NCBI GenBank assembly: GCA_016707115.1
Contig: JADJIH010000002.1
Span: 124,001-188,000, forward strand
Source: Ignavibacteriales bacterium
Lineage (GTDB): Bacteria; Bacteroidota; Ignavibacteria; Ignavibacteriales; Ignavibacteriaceae
Direction of reading: 5' to 3'
Length of the DNA: 64,000 nt
Part shown: positions 34,673 through 44,911 of the stretch, piece by piece
Layout: the number at the start of each line of letters is the position of its first letter
Numbering within the stretch: the stretch's first letter is position 1
Notes under the pieces: model-generated
Told to the model about the DNA's origin: nothing
Database searches by the model: none
Seen by the model: only the letters and a program-made list of their open reading frames with translations
Made by a program: the position numbers and the translations under genes

Positions 34673-36947
34673 TTACTCAACAATTATTTCGTCAATCATC
34701 AACCAAGGTTTGCCACCAGCTTCTGGATGCCATTTAGGTAGTTCAGCAAGATTCTTTGCAAAGATTTTAACGTATCTTGCTTTAACATTCTGAAGTGAAG
34801 CTGTAAAATCTTTTTGTACCCAATCAGGATTTCTTAACGATGACTCATTAATAATTTTATGAATCGAGTTAAATATTATGCCATCATCAGACATATAAAA
34901 CTCAACATAATCAGGAAAAACAATCCACGAAGATGATGCTTGAAAGAAACCAACTGATATTTTATTAACATCTGTATGTTCTCCCAAATCAATCACTGCT
35001 TCAAAATCAGTTCCCTGATATCCTTGCCAGGATTTATCACCTCCACGAAAACTATCTGACCCGCGCATACCATCAGTTAATGCTTCTATTCCCCCAGCAG
35101 AATATTTCTCACTAAATGGATATTTAAGCTTTACTTTTTTCCTTGTCGCTTTATTAAAAGTAAAGCCATACTTAATAGTCTTTCCAACTTTGTTGTTGTT
35201 CTTCTCACCGTAAATTAAAACGGTACTTGATTTATCAACATTAAAATCAAACTGGTTTGCATTTTGATTTATCAGCAACTCTTGTTCATAGCTCCCAATT
35301 TTTAGATCTATATCTTTTTGAAGTTGATTTACCTTAACATCATAAATACTTTTTTCAGAATTAAATATCCTATTTATCTCAAACGGTTTTGTTTCCAATC
35401 CATAATTAACACCAAGAACGTCTAATCGATTATAATGTATCTGAACTCTTTGTCTGAAAGATTCAAAATCTCGTTCTGCAGGATAAGTCCAAACAACTTC
35501 AGACAACGCAAGCATACGTGGAAATAACCTATCATCAATTAATTCTTGCGGTGCATACTCGGCCCACATATTACCTTCGCTTCCAAGTACGTGTTTTCTT
35601 TCATCTGTATTAAGCTCTGTGGGAACTGGATCAAACAAATAAACTTTCTGCATATCAGTTACATCAACAGGATAATCGAAGTAACAATGACTTGTTGGAG
35701 AAACAATTACATCGTGGCCTTGTTTTGAAGCATCAATCGCCCCTTTAACTCCACGCCAAGATTGAACAGTTGCTTCTGGTGCAAGACCGCCTTCAAGAAT
35801 TTCATCCCAGCCAATAATCTGCTTTCCCTTCGAGTTGATGAACTTTTCCATTCGTTTTACAAAGTAACTTTGTAATTCATGTTCATCTTTTAAATTCTCA
35901 TCATTAATCCTTTGCTGGCACTTTGGACATTCTTTCCATCTGTTTTTTGGCGCCTCATCTCCACCAATGTGAATATATTTTCCCGGGAATAAATCTACAA
36001 CTTCGTTAATTACATTTTCTAAAAACTGAAATGTTTTTTTCATTACCTGCACAATAAATATCATAATAAATACCCCAAAATGTACCAACCTCAAAAGGTC
36101 CGCCAGTACAAGAAATCTCCGGATAGCAGGATATTGCAGCAGTGGAATGTCCGGGCATTTCAATTTCAGGAACAACATTTATAAACCTACTTTGTGCATA
36201 AGCAACAACTTCTTTAATATCTTCCTGAGTATAAAATCCACCGTAAACAGATCTATCATCATAAGTTCTAAATGCACCTTTTTTTGTGAGCTCCGGATAT
36301 TTTTTTATTTCAATTCTCCAAGCCTGATCTTCTGTTAAATGCCAATGAAGCGTGTTGAACTTATGATATGCGAGAAGATCAATATATCTTTTAACAAATT
36401 CCTTAGTCATAAAATGGCGACAGCAATCAAGGTTTAACCCGCGCCAGACAAATTCAGGTTCATCCAAAATTACTACACAAGGAATTTTCCACTCAACATT
36501 ATCAACTTTTACTTTTGTTTCGATTTCTACAGGAAGAAGTTGGCGAAGTGTTTGAACGCCGTAGAATAACCCGTTCAATTCTGATGCTTCTAGAAGCACG
36601 TTGTTTGAATTAACAGCAAGAGTATATCCTTCTTTTCCAAAATTAGTTAAAGAATTTGAGAGAGAAATAATTATTGAATTATCTTCAACTTTGTTATCCC
36701 ATACTTTCATTATCAAATTAAATCCGGTAGAAGGGCTAATTATTTGATTTAAGTATTCAGCAATTTGTTTTGCTTCATTTTTATAATAAATCTTGGTAAG
36801 TGGATTTAAATTAAAGGTACCTTCGTTTACAACAATGCTTTTAGGTTTTGGTATGATGTTAATATTGTTACCTTTTTCCTGTGCTGAAATTGTTACTACC
36901 GTTAAAATTAAAATCGATAAAATAAGGATGGTAAATATGTTTTTCAT
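34673..36947 (-). CDS. GH20 beta-N-acetylhexosaminidase with C-terminal discoidin-like domain, frameshifted
   Basis: Exported glycosidase releasing terminal GlcNAc/GalNAc. A signal peptide (1-22) is followed by a GH20b N-terminal domain (INIIPKPKSIVVNEG) and a catalytic barrel: RGLNLDCCRHF, HWHLTEDQAWRIEIKKYP, VVPEIEMPGHS. The frame shifts in a seven-A run near 36034; six A would give AGNEKTFQFLENVINEV and continue to the catalytic pair HIGGDEAP, then WDEILEGG and LGSEGNMWAEY. The end (DFEAVIDLGEHTDVNKISVGF) is an F5/8-type-C-like sugar-binding domain. No T9SS tail. Restored length is about 757 residues. Confidence 0.92.
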
Positions 36948-36976
36948 TTTTCATCTTTCAAGAATGCGATAAAAGA

Positions 36977-37948
36977 TTATTCTATAAATATATTTTTAAT
37001 AAAATTAAATTCTTCTTCTGTTAAAGGATTATCCATGCCGCTAAGATTTGATTTAACCTGATCAAGATTTCTAAATCCCGGGATTACAGAGCCAACTTGT
37101 TTATAGAATAACAGATATTGCAAGGCCGCACGAGATAATTCCTGATTTGATGGGCCAAATTTATTCTTAAGTTTTTCAATTTTAGGTTCGAGCTTTGCAA
37201 GATTTTCAGGTTTGAATCTCTCAGCATTTGCTCGATGGTCACCCGCATCGAATTGTGGTGGATTACCCTGATGATATTTACCCAGCAGTAATCCTTGTGC
37301 AACCGGACCAAAGGCAACAAAAGAAACATTATACTCATCGAGCATTTTACGAGTTGGTGAACCGTCTCTAACAATACCATCATTAAGTGCACTGGCCATA
37401 CTTTGTATGGCATCTGGTTTAACTTTTGGAATTAGTTTTACGAAATCATCATGGTTATAAGCTGATTGTCCAATCAATCTAATTTTGCCTTCCTCACGCA
37501 GTTTGTACATAACTTCAATTGCATCATCAAGATATTTATCATTCTTGCCAAAATCTCCGTGGTGGAAGTAGTATAAGTCTATATAATCTCTTTTAAGATT
37601 AATTAAAGATTGCTCGCATTGATGACGGATATGTTTTGGTTCGTAAGCATGTTCTGCTGTTCCGGGGAACCAGCCGATTTTTGTTGCAATTACAAAATTA
37701 TTTGTTCGTTTTCCAAGAATTCTAGCTAGCATTCTTTCAGCTCTTCCGTTACCATAAACATCAGCATTATCAAAATGGTTAACTCCGTGTTCAATCGCAT
37801 AATCAATTGCTTCACCGATTTCTTTTTCATCAACATTAGCCCAGCCATTTGGAGTTCCGTTTACCCAATTAAGTCCACCCATAGTCCAGCATCCAAGACT
37901 GATCTCAGAAACGCTGACATCTGATTTGCCAAGTTTTCTGTATTTCAT
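36977..37948 (-). CDS. Aldo/keto reductase
   Basis: 323 residues of the TIM-barrel AKR family (YajO/Gfo-like branch): LGKSDVSVSEISLGCWTMGG start, the catalytic Asp-Tyr region in VNHFDNADVYGNGRAE, VIATKIG (Lys) and DLYYFHHGD (His). The C-terminal NADPH part is QVGSVIPGFRNLDQV. The substrate is unknown. It lies 29 bases upstream of the hexosaminidase gene on the same strand; a shared transcript may link sugar release to carbonyl reduction. Confidence 0.92.
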   Translation of the reverse strand: MKYRKLGKSDVSVSEISLGCWTMGGLNWVNGTPNGWANVDEKEIGEAIDYAIEHGVNHFDNADVYGNGRAERMLARILGKRTNNFVIATKIGWFPGTAEHAYEPKHIRHQCEQSLINLKRDYIDLYYFHHGDFGKNDKYLDDAIEVMYKLREEGKIRLIGQSAYNHDDFVKLIPKVKPDAIQSMASALNDGIVRDGSPTRKMLDEYNVSFVAFGPVAQGLLLGKYHQGNPPQFDAGDHRANAERFKPENLAKLEPKIEKLKNKFGPSNQELSRAALQYLLFYKQVGSVIPGFRNLDQVKSNLSGMDNPLTEEEFNFIKNIFIE

Positions 37949-38096
37949 TTTTTCCTCATAAATGTATAGTTAAAAATATAAAAGATTATAAGGATATTGA
38001 ACTACAATTATTAAATATTATCAAATAACTTTGAGATGATACTGGTTCGATATTTTAGCAATCAAAGAGTGGAATTTTTAGGCAACAAAATAATCA

Positions 38097-38126
38097 GCAG
38101 ACTAAGGATATAAACCCTTAGCCTGC
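38097..38126 (-). terminator. Hairpin after the small secreted protein gene
   Basis: GCAGACTAAGG and CCTTAGCCTGC arms (one mismatch), eight-base loop, followed on the minus strand by a moderately T-rich stretch. Placed 35 bases past the stop at 38162. Confidence 0.55.
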
Positions 38127-38161
38127 CTCCAGGGAGAGATCGATCAAATGTTTAACTTATA

Positions 38162-38592
38162 TTAAAAATTTATGAAGTACTCTGTACCATGTAACTTATG
38201 ATAACTGTAGTATAGATTTTTGCAGATCTTGCTTACTCTTTCGTTATCATCATAAATTGCAACACCTCTTAAACGATAAATACCAATACTATTTCCGAGT
38301 TGATATAATGCTACCGCAGCAGCAATACGCTCTTCTTCTGTTTTACCGTTTTCCAGCATATTTAATAATGAAATCATTGATTTAGATGCATCATCACTTT
38401 GAAGGTATTTTCTTCAATTAAATCATACATAACATTTGCGGAACCAACTCGAATGCCTGTGTTGTCAGATTTAATCCCAACCGTAAGATTATCAACAATT
38501 GCCGATTTTTTCTCCACTGAAAATTGCTCAGTTTGTGCTGTCACAAACGGAACCATTACAAGTGTCATTAAAACGATTACTAATGTTTTCAT
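38162..38592 (-). CDS. Small exported helical protein, frameshifted
   Basis: About 143 residues once joined. A signal peptide (MKTLVIVLMTLVMVPFVTAQ) is followed by SAIVDNLTVGIKSDNTGIRVGSANVMYDLIEE. The frame stops at 38374 and resumes one frame over. One extra A in the AAA near 38402 gives FKSDDASKSMISLLNMLENGKTEEER and continues to 38162. The C-terminal half looks like a HEAT-type helical pair (ERIAAAVALYQLGNSIGIYRLRGVAIYDDNERVSKICKNL). Function unknown. The GGAGCA upstream supplies the ribosome site. Confidence 0.65.
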
Positions 38593-39076
38593 TGTTTGCT
38601 CCTTTTTATTATGAAATTATTTTTAAGCTCGATGCTAAAATAATTTTTAAAGTATGTCTTGGCTATTAAGTTAGTATGAATGGTAATATCTTAATGCGAA
38701 TAGTAATTTTTCGTGGAGAGTCGAGATCTAAATTCGAAAATAAATAATAGCAACTTAAATTTATTTTAGGATGATATTATTCTTATATCCATATAAAAAT
38801 ATTTATTGTGTTTAGAGTTTTAATATTTGCTAAAATATTTCATTTTTAGATTTATCAGCATTTCAAACCAAAAATATTTTTTGTGTCGTTGATAAATTTA
38901 GCTCAGGATTTTATGCGGTAGAATTAAATGATGCGTGGCAGTAGATGTACTTATGTCACATCTAAATCTTTTGAATTCTGGGATGGCCCTATTTTATAAG
39001 ATCTGTAAAGATGTGATGTACTTGAGATTTTTTGTGGTCGCTGCGGGTTTTTGTTATATTTTTTTACGTTTAAGTG

Positions 39077-39098
39077 AAATCCGTTTAGTGGATTTTTT
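39077..39098 (+). terminator. Terminator-like hairpin on the plus strand
   Basis: AAATCC, seven-base loop, GGATTT followed by TTTT. No plus-strand gene is known upstream, so it may end a small RNA transcribed from the gap. Confidence 0.45.
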
Positions 39099-39116
39099 GA
39101 GTATTTGTTTATTACA

Positions 39117-39155
39117 AGAACTTTTAAGGCTCAGTAAACTGAACCTTAAAGTTCT
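39117..39155. terminator. Long hairpin downstream of a T9SS cargo gene
   Basis: AGAACTTTTAAGGCTCAG, loop TAAA, CTGAACCTTAAAGTTCT: nearly perfect 17-base-pair stem with one bulge and one mismatch. It lies nine bases past the minus-strand stop at 39164. Confidence 0.7.
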
Positions 39156-39163
39156 GTTTAATA

Positions 39164-40646
39164 TTATTTAATTAAAATCATTTTTTTTGTTTGGATAAAA
39201 TCACCAGCTTTGAGTTGATAGAAATAAACACTTGATGCTGGTTTCTTAATACTAGATTCTGGATTAAAATTAACTTCGTAAGCGCCAGCTGGTTTTTCCT
39301 CATTAACCAATGTAACAATTTCGTTTCCAAGAACATCATAAACTTTTAATTTTACTGCACTGCCTACCGGTATTTGATAACTAATAACTGTAGATGGATT
39401 AAAAGGGTTTGGATAGTTTTGATCAAGTTTAAATTCTTTAGGGATATTAGGGTCAGTTTCAACATCTGTAGTGCCACCTAACTTTACTATTAATAAATGA
39501 TCCATTCCACCATCTTCTAACCTAGCTTGACCAAACATTACATATCCTCCATCATTTGTCTGTTCAATTTTTTCAACTTTACAACCAAAAGTATTATGAT
39601 CTATAAGTTTGCTCCATTGCTCCTGCCCGTTTGCATCAGTTTTAACTACATAAAGAATATAATCAGGATCGTAATCAGGATACTTGTTACCACAAATTAT
39701 AAATCCATTATCAGAAGTTTGATATACACTCATTGCAGATTCTTCATAAGTGTCAAATCCATAAGTATGATACCAAACGATCGCGCCACTTTGATCAACT
39801 TTCATTACGAAAAAATTGCCAAAGTCTTCTCCGCATATTATATAGTGATTATCATTTGTTTTACGAATCTCTCCCCATTCATCTGCATCTTCAGGAGTAA
39901 CCAAATAAATATTACTCCATTCATATTCTCCAGCATTATTAATTTTAGTAAGCTTTAATTGATCGAAGCCTGAAGAATCGTACTTGCTAATAAATATAAA
40001 TCCCCCGCCAAATGCATTTTCAATTGATATTGCCATGTCTATTACATCCACACTACCAAATTGCTTATACCACTGTAGTATACCAGTTGAACTGTATTTC
40101 ATAACAAAAACATTATCATCGTAAGTTATTCCACCAGCAAGAGAACCAAGTATAATGATTCCGTTGTCTGGAGTTATTTTCTATGTCCCTTGTAATATAT
40201 GCAGTATCAACATTTCCACCAGTATAGTAAGTTGACCAAAGGGAGTCTCCATTTGCATCAACTCTTAAAATCCATATTCCTGTGGTTGCTTGTCGTGTTC
40301 CATATCCAGCAATAAAGAAACCGCCATCATTAGCCCTTTCAATATCAGTTCCAGTAAAACTTCCATAGTTAAACACATCAGTAAAATATTCTTTTGTCCA
40401 GAGAGTATCACCATCAGAATTTGTTTTAACAATGTATGCCATTATGAATGGATTAACACTCATTCCAACACTTATTAGATCTCCGTTAGGCAATTGATGA
40501 CCATCATATGCTACAGCCATTGTTTGAATACCTAAAGTACTATTAGGTCTGTAAAATTTAGACCATGTTATTCCAGGCTCTTGCCCGAAAACAGAGACAA
40601 AAGAAAGAATTATGATTATTGTTAGAATTCTTAAAAATATTTTCAT
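39164..40646 (-). CDS. T9SS-sorted secreted protein with SBBP-like propeller repeats, frameshifted
   Basis: About 493 residues when joined. The ATG at 40646 (behind AAAGG) gives signal peptide MKIFLRILTIIIILSFVSVFGQ. Repeats of the form 'DGGFIIxGYG...WxxKVDxxGDxxWxxYYG' recur through the protein. The frame changes near 40180: dropping one A from AAAA gives RDIEITPDNGIIILGSLAGG. The C terminus has the sorting core LDQNYPNPFNPSTVISYQIP and LKVYDVLGNEIVTLVNEEKPAG, ending in KKMILIK. Likely surface-exposed or released via type IX secretion; ligand unknown. Confidence 0.8.
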
Positions 40647-40719
40647 ATTAAAACCTTTCAAATTTAATTAACGAGCTAACACTTAGATTTTTCCACACGA
40701 TATTAAATTGAAATTAATA

Positions 40720-41121
40720 TTATGGTATCCTAGTCCAGGCATCTGTTGCAAAAAATTCTCCTGTTTGTTCTAGTAAAACAAGTTCATCATTTGAATCAAT
40801 TCTTATAACTAAACTACCGCTTTGCATAATCTCTCCTTTAGGCACATCTGCCCACTTTACTTTTATTATATTTCCTTTGATTATACCATGCGCAACATTT
40901 GACCAGGTTGGTGAGACTGCATCCTCCTCACCGTACCATAAAACTTCGTCACCAAGTTGTCTTAAATAGTATTTGCCACCGGCGCCAGAGAATACTCCAT
41001 TTAAATTGTACTCTAATTCTTTGTCTAAAATCTTTATACTTTTTTCATCTTGTGAAAAAGAAGTAACTGGCATTAATATTAATACCAATATGCAAATCAC
41101 AAATAAATCTATTAATTTCAT
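40720..41121 (-). CDS. Hypothetical exported protein
   Basis: 133 residues. The signal peptide (about 1-23) ends in VTSFSQ. The mature part reads as a small beta-sheet domain (YNLNGVFSGAGGKYYLRQLGDEVLWYGEE, VKWADVPKGEIMQSGSLVIRID), a pattern seen in small secreted lipocalin-like sheet proteins, but no family can be named. It lies between two T9SS cargo genes but has no sorting domain itself. Confidence 0.65.
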   Translation of the reverse strand: MKLIDLFVICILVLILMPVTSFSQDEKSIKILDKELEYNLNGVFSGAGGKYYLRQLGDEVLWYGEEDAVSPTWSNVAHGIIKGNIIKVKWADVPKGEIMQSGSLVIRIDSNDELVLLEQTGEFFATDAWTRIP

Positions 41122-41191
41122 TTTGGACTCCTGTAATTTTGTTAATATTATTTTCGAACATTATTTTTTTTGCTAAAATTTGAACAGCTCA

Positions 41192-43708
41192 TCATTTTAG
41201 TAGCATCATTTTTTTTGTTTCTAAATAATCACCTGCTTGCAAACGATAGAAATAAACTCCAGACGCTGGATTCTTGATACTTGATGCTGGATTAAAATCT
41301 ATCTCGTAGGTGCCAGCATTTTTATATTCATTAACTAACGTTGCAATTTCATTACCAAGAATATCATATACTTTTAAAGTTACATTACTACTTGCCGGCA
41401 ACTGAAAACTGATAGTTGTAGAAGGATTAAACGGATTTGGATAATTCTGATTTAAAACAAATTCAATTGGGAGTGTTGTATTTATTTCTTCTTCAACATC
41501 AACAGTGTTATTGTAATTGTGTCCAATTAAATAAATGGTATTTAGTGTACCAATCTCTGTACAATCAATATTTAATGTTGCAGTAGTGTCTCCACTGTTC
41601 GGAGTAAATTGAAGTGAAATATCATAAGATTGATTTGGAGTTACAGTTTGCGATCCTCCTCCAGAAATTATTGAGTATGCAGGTGCTCCACTGCCTGAAA
41701 TGATAGAACCATTAAATTGCATATTAGTGGTCCCGTTATTAAAGCAGCTGACTCAGTTATTGTTATTGTTTTGATAGAAAAGTAAATAATTTTGATAAGC
41801 TGACCAATTGCCTTTATTAATTATACTTCCATTAACTTTTAATACTAGAAGGTCATCATATATTTGACCAACAAGTCCGTTATTTTCAATAGAACCATAA
41901 ACCGAAAAATAATAAGTAGCTGTACCGCCATTATACATTGTAGCAGAAAGAGTATCATTAACAACAATATTTGCAACTGCATCAACTTTATCTCCGATTT
42001 CGACACATCCATTTATTTCAATTTGATCTAATAATCTTAAATCAGAAAGCAACCCATTATGAATCTTAGCATCTTTCAAATATCCATTGTACAACCATTT
42101 ATAATTATTAACAGTCAGCTCATTATTCTGCATATCCAAAGTTGCTCTGCCAAGATTAATATTTCCAGAAAATGTTAAATCAGTATTTGCAATTATTAAA
42201 CTTGTTGAGTCAAGATCAGAAAATTCACCATCAAAAACGTGCCCGTTTAACAAAGTGATATGTTGATCCTGTGTACCTTTAAATTTTGTATAGCCATTCT
42301 GCCATAAACCATTGTTAATAATATCCCCGGTCACTTCAAGTGAAAGCATATCATCACTATAAATATTCTTAATTAAACCGTTATTTGTTATGTCGCCATC
42401 AATCAATAGAGTAAAAACTGTACTTCCGCCACCATATTCGTTAGATTGAAGAGTATCCTGAACTATTACCGATCCTTGGAAAATATTATTGTTATCCACT
42501 ATAACTTTACCTGTTATAGTTAGGTTGTTTAAAGAACTAATATTTTGAAGGCTTCCATTGTATAACACACAATTATTAATTTTTCCATTAGTCAGCCATC
42601 TATGCACATTTAACTTATAATTATTCATTTGAAGCGTTACATTGTTCAAACCTAAATCTTTAGTAACTGTTATATCTGATTGAGCAATTAATTCTGTTGC
42701 ACTTCCTAAATAAGTGAGATATCCATCAAACATTTTACCGGCAGACTGATAAATTGTTTGAGTTGCATTGCCTATTAAAGTAGTAAAGTTACACTCCCAG
42801 ATCCCATTATTAATAATGTTTCCTGTTATTAATATTTCAAGATCATCTGCATTTAGAACTCCGTCAGTATCGTAGTCATCCTTTATTAAACCATTATTAG
42901 TTAGATTTCCATTTACTCTAAGTTTATAAACTCCATAACCTCCTCCATAAATATTTCCTGTAAGCGTATCAGTTACGGTTACATTTCCAACAAATAATAG
43001 AGTATCCCTGATATCATAACCTTCTGTCCAGCCAGTTGTAAATGTTCCAAGAATTTCAATATTTCCAGTTAGAGTTCCTTTATTAATCATGCATTGTCGT
43101 AATTCAATTGAATGATTCCCTATGTTAAATGTGTGTCCATTCAAATAAAAATGATCGCGAAAAAGGTTTCCATCCACACTATAATCACAAGTAAACAACA
43201 TATCCGTTAATGCAGTAAAAGTAGGACTACCATTATTTCGCAATCTGCTGCCAAATGATTTTCCTGCAGCTAGACTTAAATTATGATTATTAGATGTTTG
43301 GAATTCAGTTTCATAGGGCATCCAGATGTTATTGTTTTCAAGATCACCGGCTATAAATATTTTTATGCAATCCTCAGAACCGTTTGATACAACACCGTTA
43401 TTTATTACACTACCGGCAACTACTAATGGAAAAACTCCAAATCCACCACCATACCCTCCATTCCGTAATGAACCGGATGCTCTAATTGTTAGATTATTGC
43501 AATACTCAGTTAATATTGTATAACCACTTGCAGATGCTTGTACTACAGGCCCATTAATTATTACATCATTTCCAGCGCCAGGAACAACATTACCAATCCA
43601 TGTATTTGGATCATTCCAATATCCGCCAATTGCAGTTGATTGGATCTGTGAATAAGTGTTTACCGATATAATATAAAGAGCGACTGAAATAAATAGTATT
43701 TTTTTCAT
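41192..43708 (-). CDS. Large T9SS-sorted secreted repeat protein, interrupted by a TGA
   Basis: About 838 codons. The ATG at 43708 follows AGGA; signal peptide MKKILFISVALYIISVNTYS. The N-terminal domain (GGYWNDPNTWIGNVVPGAGNDVIING) resembles G8-like or right-handed-helix surface proteins. At least four copies of 'DTLxxxxYGGGxxxxxLxVxGxIxNNGLI' follow. A TGA at 41753-41755 interrupts after five asparagines in a row; the same frame then resumes FNNGTTNMQFNGSIISGSG, an ASH/choice-of-anchor-like domain, and ends in the sorting domain (LNQNYPNPFNPSTTI). Two compensating one-base errors (+1 near 41765, -1 near 41741) would also remove the stop. Confidence 0.78.
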
Positions 43709-43742
43709 TTTAGGTCCTATCATTTATTTTTTTTAATATGTT

Positions 43743-43976
43743 TTATTCATTGCTAATTGATTTATGCTGAAGCTTTTCATAAATAATTCTTATATGCTTC
43801 TGCACATCATCGCTGGTTATAGAAATTTCATCTGCAATTGTTTGATAAGATTTGCCGACAGAAATTTCTTCAAGTATCTTTTTCTCTAAATCAGATAATT
43901 CTTGTTGTGGACTTATCCTTCCATACTTTTTTCGTCTAAAGTATTTTATTATGCTTTTACTTAATGAAAACGACAC
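43743..43976 (-). CDS. Stand-alone LuxR-type helix-turn-helix protein
   Basis: 77 residues comprising a basic N terminus (KYFRRKKYGR) and a GerE/LuxR DNA-binding domain (LSDLEKKILEEISVGKSYQTIADEISITSDDVQKHIRIIYEKLQ). The receiver is missing. The helix-turn-helix is closely similar to that of the NarL-type regulator at 44204 (GKSYNTIADEVCLSVDGVYYHIRHIYEKLQ), but stops before the last helix. It may be a truncated paralog or an independent small regulator of the adjacent secreted protein gene, which starts 35 bases downstream. Confidence 0.7.
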   Translation of the reverse strand: MSFSLSKSIIKYFRRKKYGRISPQQELSDLEKKILEEISVGKSYQTIADEISITSDDVQKHIRIIYEKLQHKSISNE

Positions 43977-44113
43977 AGAAGTGATCCTTTTAAGAATTTC
44001 TTATTAAAACTTAAAAGATAGGATGTGGACAGGCACTACGTAAACCTGTAGTTTTTAGGAAAAAACTTAGCTAAATGCTGGTGAGATTTTTGAATAACTA
44101 ATAAGGAATGCTG

Positions 44114-44169
44114 AATATCGAACTCTGAAGTTAAAATACTTCAGGCTTCTAAATTCCTTGTTCGATATT
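44114..44169. repeat. Nested inverted repeat, candidate dispersed element family D
   Basis: Outer arms AATATCGAAC and GTTCGATATT enclose an inner hairpin CTGAAGT-TAAAAT-ACTTCAG. It resembles intergenic elements with GAATATCGAAC..TTCCTTGTTCGATATT common in environmental Bacteroidetes/Ignavibacteria genomes, by memory only. It sits between the NarL-type regulator stop and the stand-alone LuxR gene and may also end transcription. Confidence 0.5.
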
Positions 44170-44203
44170 TGAGATTCATTGAAAAATGTCGGGCAATGAT
44201 TAA

Positions 44204-44899
44204 TTATTTCGGAGGAGCGATTAACCTCTTTTTAATTCCTTCTGCAACTGCTTCTGCACGACTGTGAACCTGGAGTTTTTCATAGATATGTCTGATATGA
44301 TAATATACTCCATCGACAGAAAGACAGACTTCATCCGCAATAGTGTTGTATGATTTCCCTTGCGCCATAAGATTCAATATCTGCTGTTCTCTTTCATTTA
44401 ATTCGGAAGTTTTATTATCACTATTAGAATCTTTAATATTCTGAAAAGAGCTTATGACTTTTCTGGCAACACTTGGCGTCATTGGTGAACCGCCATTATA
44501 TGCTTCAGTTAAAGCTTTAATCAATTCTTCAGGTGAAGTTTTTTTTGTTAGATATCCCACTGCGCCTGCGCAAATAGCCTGAAATATTTCTTCGCTGTCA
44601 TCATGAACTGTACACATAACAATAATTATGTTTGGATATTTTTCCTTTAAATACTTCACGCCTTCTATGCCGGACATTCCGGGTAAACCGATATCCATTA
44701 AAACTAAATCTGTTTTTTGCGGAGCATCTGATTTGAACGCAGTTTCACAATCAGAAAAAGAACCAATGAGACTAAAATTTTTATTTGCCTGAATTACTGC
44801 TTCCCATCCGATTCTTATAAATCGATTATCTTCAACAATCACAATTTTGATAATTGAGTTTTCATTAGATATTTTTTGTTGTTTTGCTGTGTTGTTCAT
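44204..44899 (-). CDS. NarL/LuxR-family response regulator
   Basis: 231 residues. Receiver domain about 15-135 (VIVEDNRFIRIG, phospho-acceptor in DLVLMDIGLPGMSG, lysine in YLTKKTSPEEL) and a C-terminal LuxR helix-turn-helix (LNEREQQILNLMAQGKSYNTIADEV, about 165-225). It lies 12 bases after the propeller-type kinase and is its obvious partner. It probably controls the surrounding secreted-protein genes; that is inference from location. Confidence 0.93.
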   Translation of the reverse strand: MNNTAKQQKISNENSIIKIVIVEDNRFIRIGWEAVIQANKNFSLIGSFSDCETAFKSDAPQKTDLVLMDIGLPGMSGIEGVKYLKEKYPNIIIVMCTVHDDSEEIFQAICAGAVGYLTKKTSPEELIKALTEAYNGGSPMTPSVARKVISSFQNIKDSNSDNKTSELNEREQQILNLMAQGKSYNTIADEVCLSVDGVYYHIRHIYEKLQVHSRAEAVAEGIKKRLIAPPK

Positions 44900-44911
44900 A
44901 CTAATACAAAA

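Larger units (their letters stand above)
38593..39163. other. 571-base intergenic region with structured elements
   Basis: No convincing gene. A plus-strand reading frame at 38935-39171 has no homology and runs through two hairpins. The left part should hold the promoter of the minus-strand small protein. The right part has a direct repeat GATGTACTT (38944, 39015), complementary 8-mers TCACATCT (38956) and AGATGTGA (39009), and terminator-like hairpins at 39077 and 39117, which together could be an unrecognised small RNA. Confidence 0.4.

Noticed and set aside
38935..39171. Plus-strand 78-codon reading frame in the 571-base gap
   Set aside because: No ribosome site, no family similarity, and it runs through two hairpins and into the opposite gene.
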